Part shown: positions 1 through 6,106 of the stretch, in pieces | Layout of the letters: the number at the start of each line of letters is the position of its first letter | How positions within the stretch are numbered: position 1 is the first letter of the stretch | Assembly: GCA_021793335.1 (NCBI GenBank) | Contig: JAJYSW010000048.1 | Coordinates: 1-16,624 of the forward strand | Direction of reading: 5' to 3' | DNA: 16,624 nucleotides | From: Actinomycetes bacterium | GTDB taxonomy: Bacteria > Actinomycetota > Actinomycetes > Mycobacteriales > Micromonosporaceae | The notes under the pieces: model-generated | What the model was told of the DNA's origin: nothing | Databases searched by the model: none | Seen by the model: only the letters and a program-made list of their open reading frames with translations | Position numbers and translations under genes: made by a program

Positions 1-90
1 TATATCACGTGTATGGCCAGGTGGAAGCCGGTTTTTCTACAGGGGTCGCGGGTCGGTTCGTTGCAATATGGTCACGGTGCCCCTCCGTTA

Positions 91-119
91 TTGACGCAAG
101 CGGGCACGGCCGATAGATT
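91..119 (+). promoter_or_regulatory. Predicted sigma70-type promoter of the beta-mannosidase gene
   Basis: TTGACG at 91-96 and TAGATT at 114-119 are separated by exactly 17 bases, matching the housekeeping promoter layout (TTGACA, TAnnnT in actinobacteria). Transcription would begin near 126 and leave a leader of about 230 bases before the chosen start codon. The call rests on motif and spacing only. Confidence 0.5.
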
Positions 120-353
120 CTGTGGACTTACCCGGTTAAGCATCAATCGGGACATCCCTGCCGGTGAACGGAGCGAGCGCATCGTGAAGTCCACGAGCGA
201 GCGCAGCGATACGCTTGCGCCCGTGCAGAAGGCGTCTATGCTCGCGGCACCGCCGAGGGCCATCGGACCCCGCTCCGGAGCGAGCCGCGCCAAGGCGTGG
301 GCCGCGACGGTGGTACTCACGTGACGACCGAGCACAACGAAAAAGGAGCTCCA
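120..353 (+). promoter_or_regulatory. Long 5' leader with inverted and direct repeats
   Basis: No convincing long gene lies here. Visible structure: GTGGACTT at 122-129 and its exact reverse complement AAGTCCAC at 187-194; the direct repeat GAGCGAGCGCA at 171-181 and 195-205, with its first eight bases recurring at 278-285; and the perfect 12-base palindrome CGCTCCGGAGCG at 271-282. The palindrome or the direct repeats could be operators for a sugar-responsive repressor (LacI- or ROK-type sites are often palindromic), but no regulator gene lies in the window. A 28-codon frame at 238-324 preceded by AAGG could be a leader peptide. All roles are inferred. Confidence 0.3.
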
Positions 354-2783
354 TTGAGCGCCAAGCGAACCCTGCACGAAGGCTGGACTCTCACCGCCGG
401 TGAGGGAAGCCGGATCGCGGTGGACGGGCTGAGCGCGGCCGTCCCCGGCTGCGTTCACACCGACCTCATGGCCGCCGGGCTCATCGGCGACCCGTACCTC
501 GACGACGCGGAGCGCGAACTGTCGTGGATCGGGCGCACCGATTGGACCTACCGCACCGCCTTCGATCATCGGAGCGAGCCGTGGGACGGCGTCGACCTGG
601 TCTTCGACGGGCTCGATACGGTGGCCGAGATCAGGCTCAACGGCGAGGTCATCGGCGAGACGGCCAATATGCACCGCCGCTACCGCTTCGACGTGCGCCG
701 CCTGATCCGCGAAGGGGCCAACGAGCTCGAAGTCGCCTTCACCTCCCCGTACGCGTACGCCGAGGCCCAGCGCGAGCGACTCGGAGCGCGGCCGGGGGCC
801 TACGACCCCGAACCGAACAACTTCATCCGCAAGGCCGCCTGCAACTTCGGCTGGGACTGGGGACCGAACCTCGCCGGCGCCGGGATCTGGCGGGCGGTGC
901 GCCTGGAGCAGTGGAACATCGCCCGGATCGACGAGGTCGTCCCGCGCGTCCGCCTCGAAGACGGCCGCGGCCTCGTCGATCTGGCGATCCGCCTCCACAA
1001 GGCCGTCGACACCGATGTCGAACTCGTCTGCGAGACCGCCGGAAGGCGCGTCACCGCCAGCCTGGCGGCCGGAGAGAGCACCGCCGAGGTCAGGATCGAG
1101 GTCGACGATCCGGAACTGTGGTGGCCCAGGGGCCGTGGCGACCAGCCGCTGTATCCGGTCTCGGTGCGTCTGCGCGGCCGCGGTGCCGAACTCGACTCGT
1201 GGGAGCGCCGGATCGGCTTTCGCACCGTCGAAGTCGACGGCGAACCCGACGAGGAGGGCCGACCGTACACGCTGAAGATCAACGGCGAGCCGATCTGGGT
1301 CAAGGGCGTCAACTGGATTCCCGACGACGTCTTCTTCACCCGAGTCGACGCCGACCGCTACGAGCGGCGACTGCGACAGGCCGCCGACGCGGGCGTCAAC
1401 TATGTGCGCGTCTGGGGCGGGGGCATCTACGAGTCCGAGGACTTCTACGAGGTGTGCGACCGGCTCGGCCTGCTGGTCAGCCAAGACTTCCTGTTCGCCT
1501 GCGCCGCCTACCCGGAGGAGGAACCCTTCTGGTCTGAAGTGGAGGCCGAGGCTCGCGACAACCTCGCCCGCCTCGCTCCGCACCCCAGCCTGGTCAACTG
1601 GATCGGCAATAACGAGAACATCTGGGGCTGGCACGACTGGAACTGGCAAGGGCCGCTCGAAGGCCGCACCTGGGGCGAGGGCTACTACCACGACCTGCTC
1701 CCCAAGCTCGTCGCCGAAGTGGACGGCACGAGACCGTATTGGCCCGGCAGCCCCTATTCCGGCGACCCCGCGATCCACCCCAACGACCAGTCCAACGGCA
1801 CCGTCCACATCTGGGACGTATGGAACGAGGTCGATTACACGGTCTACCGCGACTGGAGGCCCCGCTTCGTGGCCGAGTTCGGCTATCAGGCCCCGCCGAC
1901 CTGGGCCACCGTGCGCCGCATGGTCACCGACGAGCCGCTCCGCGCCGAGTCGCCGAACATGCTGTGGCACCAGAAGGCCGTCGACGGCCAGGCCAAGCTT
2001 CAACGCGGGCTCGACGCCCACCTGCCGCCGGTCGAGGATTTCGACGACTGGCTGTACTACACGCAGGTCAACCAGGCCAGGGCGCTGCGGCTCGGCATCG
2101 AGCATTTCCGCTCGCTCCAGCCGTACTGCACCGGTGCGATCATGTGGCAGCTCAACGACTGCTGGCCGGTGACCTCGTGGGCCGCGATCGACGGCGAGGA
2201 ACGACTCAAGCCGCTGTGGTACGCGCTCCGCGATGCCTTCGCCGACCGCATCGTGACCTTCCAGCCCGACGGCGAGGGACTGAAGCTCCTGGCCCTCAAC
2301 GACACCGCCGAGCCCTGGAACGACGTGGTGGGCTTCTGGAAATGCAGCCCTGAAGGCAAGATCCTCGGCCGGGCGCTGCTCACGCTCGATATCGGACCGC
2401 GCGAGGGCGCCGAGGTCGAGCTGGACGCGGACGCCCTGCCCGCCGAGGGCGAGTTCCTGGTGACCGGCCGTGAGGACTTCCCACGCTCCACTTGGTTCAC
2501 CAAGGAGGACAAGGACATGGCCTGGCCGAAGGCCCGCTGGACCACCGAGGTCGAGACCGTCGAGGGCGGCGTGGCGGTCACCGTCACCGCCGAGACCGTC
2601 CTGCGGGACCTGTGCCTGTTCGCCGACCGGCTCGACCCCGATGCCACCGTGGACAAGGCGCTCCTCACGCTCGTCCCCGGTGAGACCGCGACGTTCACCG
2701 TCACCAGCGAGAGGCTCGCCGAATCCCCTGAGCTGGCCGAGCGGCTGACCTCGAAACCGGTCCTGCGGGCGATCAACGACTGA
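354..2783 (+). CDS. Beta-mannosidase, glycoside hydrolase family 2
   Basis: Predicted cytoplasmic exo-hydrolase that releases mannose from the non-reducing end of beta-mannosides such as mannan or N-glycan fragments. The 809 residues match the usual GH2 beta-mannosidase length. The order is an N-terminal jelly-roll sugar-binding domain, an Ig-like domain (about 190-300), a TIM barrel (about 300-620) and C-terminal beta domains. The acid/base Glu421 lies in WIGNNENIWGW and the nucleophile Glu508 in FVAEFGYQ; both are hallmarks of the family. There is no signal peptide. I chose TTG at 354 because AAAGGAG lies five bases upstream; an in-frame ATG at 297 and GTG at 321 lack a good ribosome site. 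The gene stands alone, with its own promoter and a strong hairpin after it, so no mannan operon is visible. Family call strong; exact substrate inferred. Confidence 0.9.
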   Translation: MSAKRTLHEGWTLTAGEGSRIAVDGLSAAVPGCVHTDLMAAGLIGDPYLDDAERELSWIGRTDWTYRTAFDHRSEPWDGVDLVFDGLDTVAEIRLNGEVIGETANMHRRYRFDVRRLIREGANELEVAFTSPYAYAEAQRERLGARPGAYDPEPNNFIRKAACNFGWDWGPNLAGAGIWRAVRLEQWNIARIDEVVPRVRLEDGRGLVDLAIRLHKAVDTDVELVCETAGRRVTASLAAGESTAEVRIEVDDPELWWPRGRGDQPLYPVSVRLRGRGAELDSWERRIGFRTVEVDGEPDEEGRPYTLKINGEPIWVKGVNWIPDDVFFTRVDADRYERRLRQAADAGVNYVRVWGGGIYESEDFYEVCDRLGLLVSQDFLFACAAYPEEEPFWSEVEAEARDNLARLAPHPSLVNWIGNNENIWGWHDWNWQGPLEGRTWGEGYYHDLLPKLVAEVDGTRPYWPGSPYSGDPAIHPNDQSNGTVHIWDVWNEVDYTVYRDWRPRFVAEFGYQAPPTWATVRRMVTDEPLRAESPNMLWHQKAVDGQAKLQRGLDAHLPPVEDFDDWLYYTQVNQARALRLGIEHFRSLQPYCTGAIMWQLNDCWPVTSWAAIDGEERLKPLWYALRDAFADRIVTFQPDGEGLKLLALNDTAEPWNDVVGFWKCSPEGKILGRALLTLDIGPREGAEVELDADALPAEGEFLVTGREDFPRSTWFTKEDKDMAWPKARWTTEVETVEGGVAVTVTAETVLRDLCLFADRLDPDATVDKALLTLVPGETATFTVTSERLAESPELAERLTSKPVLRAIND

Positions 2784-2799
2784 TCCCGAGCGCCCCGGA

Positions 2800-2837
2800 A
2801 TCGTCCGTCGGTCGCGACGTCGCGACCTACGGACGAT
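2800..2837. terminator. Long near-perfect hairpin after beta-mannosidase
   Basis: Arms 2800-2817 and 2820-2837 are complementary at 17 of 18 positions; the one mismatch is C2809 against T2828. The centre 2810-2827 is a perfect 18-base palindrome. It starts 17 bases after the stop codon, between two convergent genes, so it could end transcription in both directions. There is no T-tract, as is common in high-GC actinobacteria. It is the strongest hairpin found in the window. Confidence 0.6.
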
Positions 2838-2856
2838 ATTCGAACCCCCACGGGAT

Positions 2857-2876
2857 CGGTGCTCGGCCGGGCACCG
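2857..2876. terminator. Second hairpin between convergent genes
   Basis: CGGTGC at 2857-2862 pairs with GCACCG at 2871-2876 across an eight-base loop. It sits 19 bases after the longer hairpin and upstream, on the plus strand, of the 3' end of the HxlR gene. It probably backs up termination of one or both convergent genes. No T-tract is present. Confidence 0.3.
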
Positions 2877-2964
2877 CATCGCGTCGACACGGTCGCAGGG
2901 AGCGGTCCGGGGAACGCTCGGGACGCGGTCGCCCCGCGCCGGTGGGACCAGTCGGATCGCCGCC

Positions 2965-3456
2965 CTAGTGCCCTCGGGCGGCCGCGTAGGCGGCATCGAG
3001 CCGTTCGGCGGCCGTGGGGCCGTCGGTGTCGGGCCGCGGTACGTCGAGGTGCTTCTCGCGCAGTTCGTCCATGAAGTCCGCCCACAGCCGCGGACCGCCC
3101 GCCTCCAAGACCTCGGCGCGCGCACGCAGTTCGCGGCTGGTCCGGCGGTGCCGCAGGCCCCACGCCGCGAGCTGGGCCAAGACCGGCACGAGCTGGATCG
3201 CCGGTTCGGTGAGGCTGTAGGCCGCGCGCTGCCCGCGCTTGACGTCGTCGCGTGTGAGCAGGCCCGCCTCGGTGAGGGACCGCAGCCGACTGGCCAGGAT
3301 ATTGGAGGCGATGCCCTCCTCGGACTCGGTCAGGAGCCTGCGGAAGTGCCGCCGATCGCCGAACATGATGTCCCGAAGCACGATCAGGCTCCAGCGGTCG
3401 CCCAGGACTTCGACCGCGGCATTGATCGGGCAGCCGGAGCGCGGTTCATCGGGCAT
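2965..3456 (-). CDS. HxlR-family winged-helix transcriptional regulator
   Basis: A 163-residue DNA-binding protein. Residues 8-105 carry the HxlR pattern: GCPINAAVEVLGDRW, then a recognition region around FRRLLTESEEGIASNILASR, and a wing with TRDDVKRGQRAAYSLTE. Cys9, just before the helix-turn-helix, is at the position that in family members such as YodB and HypR senses electrophiles or disulfide stress. The protein is about 50 residues longer than a minimal HxlR because of a C-terminal helical extension containing WADFMDELREKHL. The ATG at 3456 is preceded by GAGGTGAGG. It is divergent from the reductase gene at 3552 with 95 bases between, and very likely controls itself and that gene through the inverted repeats there. 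Family certain; effector unknown. Confidence 0.9.
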   Translation of the reverse strand: MPDEPRSGCPINAAVEVLGDRWSLIVLRDIMFGDRRHFRRLLTESEEGIASNILASRLRSLTEAGLLTRDDVKRGQRAAYSLTEPAIQLVPVLAQLAAWGLRHRRTSRELRARAEVLEAGGPRLWADFMDELREKHLDVPRPDTDGPTAAERLDAAYAAARGH

Positions 3457-3476
3457 GACGCCTCACCTCAATCTGA

Positions 3477-3506
3477 TTGCATGATACAACTACTTCTTGC
3501 TAGGGT
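3477..3506 (+). promoter_or_regulatory. Candidate promoter of the reductase gene
   Basis: TTGCAT at 3477-3482 and TAGGGT at 3501-3506 are 18 bases apart, followed by a leader of about 39 bases and GAGGAG at 3538-3543, eight bases before the GTG start. The promoter overlaps the left operator arm, so a bound HxlR dimer would block it. Confidence 0.45.
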
Positions 3507-3510
3507 CCAA
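3481..3510 (-). promoter_or_regulatory. Candidate promoter of the HxlR gene
   Basis: On the minus strand TTGGAC (3510-3505) lies 18 bases before TATCAT (3486-3481). The -10 is good and the -35 weak. Transcription would start near 3474, about 18 bases before the ATG. The element lies largely inside the inverted repeats, which fits autoregulation. Confidence 0.4.
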
Positions 3511-3529
3511 GTGGTTGTAGAACACAACC
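3485..3529. promoter_or_regulatory. Putative HxlR operator: overlapping inverted repeats
   Basis: TACAACTACTT at 3485-3495 and AAGTGGTTGTA at 3509-3519 match as an inverted repeat at 10 of 11 positions over a 13-base spacer. The right half-site also forms a perfect six-base inverted repeat with ACAACC at 3524-3529 (GGTTGT at 3513-3518, five-base spacer). There are thus three ACAAC-type half-sites in 45 bases. They cover the -35/-10 regions of both divergent promoters, the usual arrangement for an HxlR regulator and its target. Binding is inferred from position and symmetry. Confidence 0.6.
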
Positions 3530-3551
3530 CCTATGGCGAGGAGCCCGACCC

Positions 3552-4100
3552 GTGCGCAAACTCATCTCATTCATCGGCATCAGTCTGGACGGCTATTACC
3601 GGGGCCCGGACGGCCGATTCGATTTCGCCAATGTGGACCAGGAGTTCTACGACTTCTCCAACCGGCAGGACGCCGGCATCGACACGCTCGTGTTCGGCCG
3701 GGAGACCTACGAGCACATGGCCGCCTACTGGCCGACCGCGACCGAGAACGACCCCGAGGTCATCGAATTCATGAACGGCGTGCAGAAGATCGCGGTCTCC
3801 ACCACGCTGCAACGGGTCGACTGGAACAACACGCTCCTCCTCTCCGAAGGCCTCGCCGCGAACATCGAAGAGCTCAAAGCACGGCCGGGCAAGGAGATCG
3901 CCCTGTTCGGCAGCGTCCGACTGACCGCGCACCTGCTCGAACTGGGTCTGGTCGACAAGCTCCGCGTAATGGTGTTCCCGGTCCTCCTGGGCCGGGGCGT
4001 CTCGATGTTCTCCACGCTCAACGGCCGCGTCCCGCTTGAGCTCTGCCGGACCACGACCTTCCGGTCCGGCAACGTTCTACTGGTCTATCGCCCGGACTGA
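3552..4100 (+). CDS. DHFR-fold (RibD C-terminal-like) reductase family protein
   Basis: A 182-residue stand-alone protein of the dihydrofolate reductase / RibD C-terminal superfamily (YwjB/YyaP type), expected to bind NADPH and reduce a small cytosolic substrate that is not known. Family marks are the N-terminal strand KLISFIGISLDGYYRGPDG, the FGRETYEHMAAYWP helix (about 48-61), the GSVRLTAHLLELGLVDKLRV segment and FPVLLGRGVSMF near the C-terminus. It is not a true FolA and carries no deaminase domain, so it is not RibD itself. The GTG start has GAGGAG eight bases upstream. Its pairing with a divergent HxlR regulator suggests induction by reactive aldehydes, quinones or similar stress; this is inference from context. 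Confidence 0.85.
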   Translation: MRKLISFIGISLDGYYRGPDGRFDFANVDQEFYDFSNRQDAGIDTLVFGRETYEHMAAYWPTATENDPEVIEFMNGVQKIAVSTTLQRVDWNNTLLLSEGLAANIEELKARPGKEIALFGSVRLTAHLLELGLVDKLRVMVFPVLLGRGVSMFSTLNGRVPLELCRTTTFRSGNVLLVYRPD

Positions 4101-4105
4101 ACGGT

Positions 4106-4117
4106 GCCCGGCCGGGC
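4106..4117. terminator. Palindromic hairpin after the reductase gene
   Basis: GCCCGGCCGGGC is a perfect 12-base palindrome six bases after the stop codon, able to fold as a four-base-pair stem with a GGCC loop, flanked by further pairing bases (CGG at 4102-4104, CCG at 4120-4122). No T-tract follows. A weak terminator candidate only. Confidence 0.3.
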
Positions 4118-4388
4118 CGACCGGTTCGCACAGTGCCAGAGGGCCACGGCGCGGCGGCGGGCCCGATGCCGCTCGATGGGCACACCGGTGAGCCCGGTGG
4201 ACTCGCCCGCGCCCGCGATCGCATCGAGGACCGTCTCCTCTGGCTTACCCCAGTGGGACCCGCGCCGATACCAGCACCGATGCCTGCGCTGATACGAAGG
4301 CCGCCATCGCGATCGGCGAGGCTGCACTCACTCGCCGACGAGCCTTCGACCGCCGCAGCCTTGAAGCGGATTCGATAGAGTCCGAGCC
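4118..4388. other. Gene-poor stretch, no recognised feature
   Basis: About 270 bases with only short overlapping open frames on both strands and no family I recognise. The minus-strand frame at 4085-4327 and the plus-strand frame at 4133-4378 lack convincing ribosome sites. At its end, TAGAGT (4376-4381) stands seven bases before a GTG at 4389, the layout of an actinobacterial leaderless start; that GTG is not in the coding frame of the next gene. Plus-strand frame 1 is open from the stop at 4189-4191 into the downstream membrane protein. Confidence 0.35.
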
Positions 4389-4494
4389 GTGGACCAGCCC
4401 CGAACGGACCGGCTCGCCGGCACGGGCCACCGTCCCGCCCGTCCTGGTCATCGTCTGGACCGCGGCACTGCTGTGGCCGGCGGCCGACGGCGAC

Positions 4495-4950
4495 ATGGCA
4501 TGCCTCTCCGCCGATCCGCCCTCCTGCGACCGTCCCGCCGAGGAGATCCGGGCGAGCCTCCGCTTCGGCCGCTGGTTCGGCCCGGTGCTCGCCGCAGGCC
4601 CGCTGCTCGTGCTCGCCGCCTGGGCGACCCTCAGCCCGCGGGGCCGCCGCTACCGGCTCGCCATGTGCCTGTTCGGCGTCGCGTGGCTCTGCGCCTCACC
4701 GATCCTGTTCATCGACGGCGCGTTCACCGCCATCGACCACGGGCTCGCCTTCGGCGGTCCGCCTCAGGGACCGGTACCGCCTTTCCAGACTGTGAAGCTG
4801 ATCGTCGGCGCAGCGGGCATGGCGCTCACACCGGCCGCCATGGCGGTCATCGCGTTCAAGAACGGCAGGCCCGCCGCCAGGTGCTACGGCACCTTCGCGA
4901 TCGTCGGTACAGCGGCCGTCCTGATGGGGCTGATGCTCACGGCGACCTGA
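4495..4950 (+). CDS. Small multi-pass membrane protein, unknown function; 5' end uncertain
   Basis: From ATG 4495 the product is 151 residues with four hydrophobic segments: about 26-45 (FGPVLAAGPLLVLAAW), 57-74 (LAMCLFGVAWLCASPILF), 99-120 (VKLIVGAAGMALTPAAMAVI) and 131-149 (YGTFAIVGTAAVLMGLML). No family is recognised. The same frame upstream (about 4432-4476) encodes a further membrane-like segment, PPVLVIVWTAALLWPAAD, so the true protein probably begins earlier. No in-frame ATG, GTG or TTG exists between the stop at 4189 and 4495, and ATG 4495 has no clear ribosome site. Either a rare start such as CTG 4240 is used, or a one-base shift separates GTG 4389 from this frame. The stop lies one base from the stop of the convergent CobT-like gene. 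Confidence 0.55.
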   Translation: MACLSADPPSCDRPAEEIRASLRFGRWFGPVLAAGPLLVLAAWATLSPRGRRYRLAMCLFGVAWLCASPILFIDGAFTAIDHGLAFGGPPQGPVPPFQTVKLIVGAAGMALTPAAMAVIAFKNGRPAARCYGTFAIVGTAAVLMGLMLTAT

Positions 4951-4951
4951 G

Positions 4952-6064
4952 TCAGTCGGCGGCCTCGCCGCCCTCGGACTCGGAGGGCTCGGTTTTGGAC
5001 AGCTCGGTTTTGGACGGCTCAGGTGCAGAGGGCTCGGGTTCGGCTGGCGCTGGTTCGGCCTTGGCCGCCGGCTCCGAAGCCGTCGGCAGGGTGGCCGACA
5101 GGCGCAGCGCGTGCTGAAGCAGCTCCCAACCGAGCACCAGGCCCGTGCCCGCGCCCAAGTCGAGCCCCAGCCCGAAATCATCGGCCAGGCCGCCCTGCTT
5201 CGCCAGTTTCGTGACCACCGGATGCGGGGAACGGTTCGGCATATAGCACCACTTCGGCGCGGCCAGGCCGTAGTCGCGCGCGAGCACCATCGCCGCCGCG
5301 GCGGCCGCACCGTCCAGCAGCATCGGCGTCGACCGCGTCGCAGCGGTCAGGATCGTCCCGGCCATCGCCCCCAGCTGGGCTCCCGCGAGCCGCGACACGA
5401 GCGCGTCGGCCCGCCGCTTGAAACCGTGATTGAACGCCAGATGATCGCGCAGCGCAGCGACGCGACGCATCCACGACACGTCGTCGACCAGACCACCGGG
5501 CATGCTCAACTGCGGCATGTACACCGTGATGTCCTCCTTGGCGACGAACGAGCAGACCGCCACCGACGCCGTCGCCGCCCCCGCGCCCAGACCAGCGAGG
5601 AGCAGCAGATCCGCTCCGCCGTCGATCGCCCGGTCGGCCGTCTCGCGGCCCAGCGCCAGCGCCTCGGCCAGCTCGGACTCGTCGAGCAGCGGGCCCTCGA
5701 CACCGCCGCTCGCGCCCGTCTCGACCACTTCGACCGCGATCCCGGCACGCGCCGCCTCCGCGCCGATCAGACCTTCGCCGCGCTGCGCGGCCCGCACCTG
5801 CTCCTCCAGCGGCGACGCATCGCCCGCATCCCAGTCGTCCGGGTAAGCGCCCGCGAACAGCAGCATCCGCGGCGAGTCGAACGGCTGCGGCGCATCGGTG
5901 GCCTGCATTCTCGCAGACCAGCCGACGGCGGGCTGGAGGTTCCCCAGCCCGGTGCCTTCGATCAGCGCGTCCTGGAGCCGCGCGTTCAAGCGCGTCGTCC
6001 ACACCCCGTTGGGAAACTTCGCCTTCAAATCGTCGAGGGGGCCGGCGTCGGTCGTATCAGTCAC
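4952..6064 (-). CDS. CobT-like phosphoribosyltransferase-fold protein, catalytic residues lost
   Basis: The 370-residue product aligns by eye over its length with nicotinate-nucleotide:dimethylbenzimidazole phosphoribosyltransferase (CobT), which makes the lower-ligand precursor of cobalamin. Shared landmarks are the LLFAG strand (68-72), the GADLLLLAGLG region (150-160), GAMAGTILTAATRSTPMLLDGA (232-253) and LGAGTG (303-308). Active-site positions differ: the catalytic Glu of LGEGTG (Glu317 in the Salmonella enzyme) is Ala305, AGDHG is AGAYP (71-75), the conserved acidic residue before GxGNTT is Gly158, the Asn is Ala163, and the His of the HxS motif is Asn277. CobT activity is therefore doubtful; a regulatory or other ligand-binding role is possible. 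Residues 327-370 are a Pro/Ala/Glu/Ser tail with a tandem SKTE repeat. The GTG start has no good ribosome site. It is divergent from dapF by 42 bases. Confidence 0.75.
   Translation of the reverse strand: MTDTTDAGPLDDLKAKFPNGVWTTRLNARLQDALIEGTGLGNLQPAVGWSARMQATDAPQPFDSPRMLLFAGAYPDDWDAGDASPLEEQVRAAQRGEGLIGAEAARAGIAVEVVETGASGGVEGPLLDESELAEALALGRETADRAIDGGADLLLLAGLGAGAATASVAVCSFVAKEDITVYMPQLSMPGGLVDDVSWMRRVAALRDHLAFNHGFKRRADALVSRLAGAQLGAMAGTILTAATRSTPMLLDGAAAAAAMVLARDYGLAAPKWCYMPNRSPHPVVTKLAKQGGLADDFGLGLDLGAGTGLVLGWELLQHALRLSATLPTASEPAAKAEPAPAEPEPSAPEPSKTELSKTEPSESEGGEAAD
4987..5015. repeat. 15-base tandem repeat in the CobT-like tail
   Basis: GCTCGGTTTTGGAC occurs at 4987-5000 and again at 5002-5015, a period of 15 bases. 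On the minus strand it encodes two five-residue units (SKTEL, SKTEP) in the low-complexity acidic tail. The TTTT runs stand out from the GC-rich surroundings. It is probably a slippage expansion and may vary in length between strains. Confidence 0.6.
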
Positions 6065-6106
6065 GGCTTAAGGCTATCCCGGCGGCCATGCGGCAGAATT
6101 GGCCAT
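6065..6106. promoter_or_regulatory. Short divergent intergenic region of CobT-like gene and dapF
   Basis: Only 42 bases separate the two start codons, so both promoters must overlap each other or the coding ends. On the plus strand CAGAAT (6094-6099) lies seven bases before the dapF GTG, the spacing of a leaderless actinobacterial promoter, and no Shine-Dalgarno precedes dapF. I see no clear -35. Confidence 0.3.

Noticed and set aside
13..237. Upstream part of a 103-codon frame at the left end
   Set aside because: It crosses the predicted promoter and has no recognisable product; only the final 28 codons have a ribosome site worth mentioning.
72..3125. A 1017-codon open frame on the minus strand over the beta-mannosidase
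   Set aside because: It is antisense to a gene with clear GH2 catalytic motifs and runs into the HxlR gene; its translation is low-complexity Gly/Val/Asp/Arg, typical of a high-GC shadow frame.
4389..5117. A 242-codon plus-strand frame starting at GTG 4389
   Set aside because: Its product is Arg/Pro-rich shadow sequence while the overlapping frame encodes clear membrane helices; it also runs into the convergent CobT-like gene. Only its start codon remains of interest.
5111..6106. N-terminal extension of the dapF frame by 332 codons
   Set aside because: It is antisense to the CobT-like gene, is rich in Arg/His/Pro, and epimerase homology starts only at GTG 6107.
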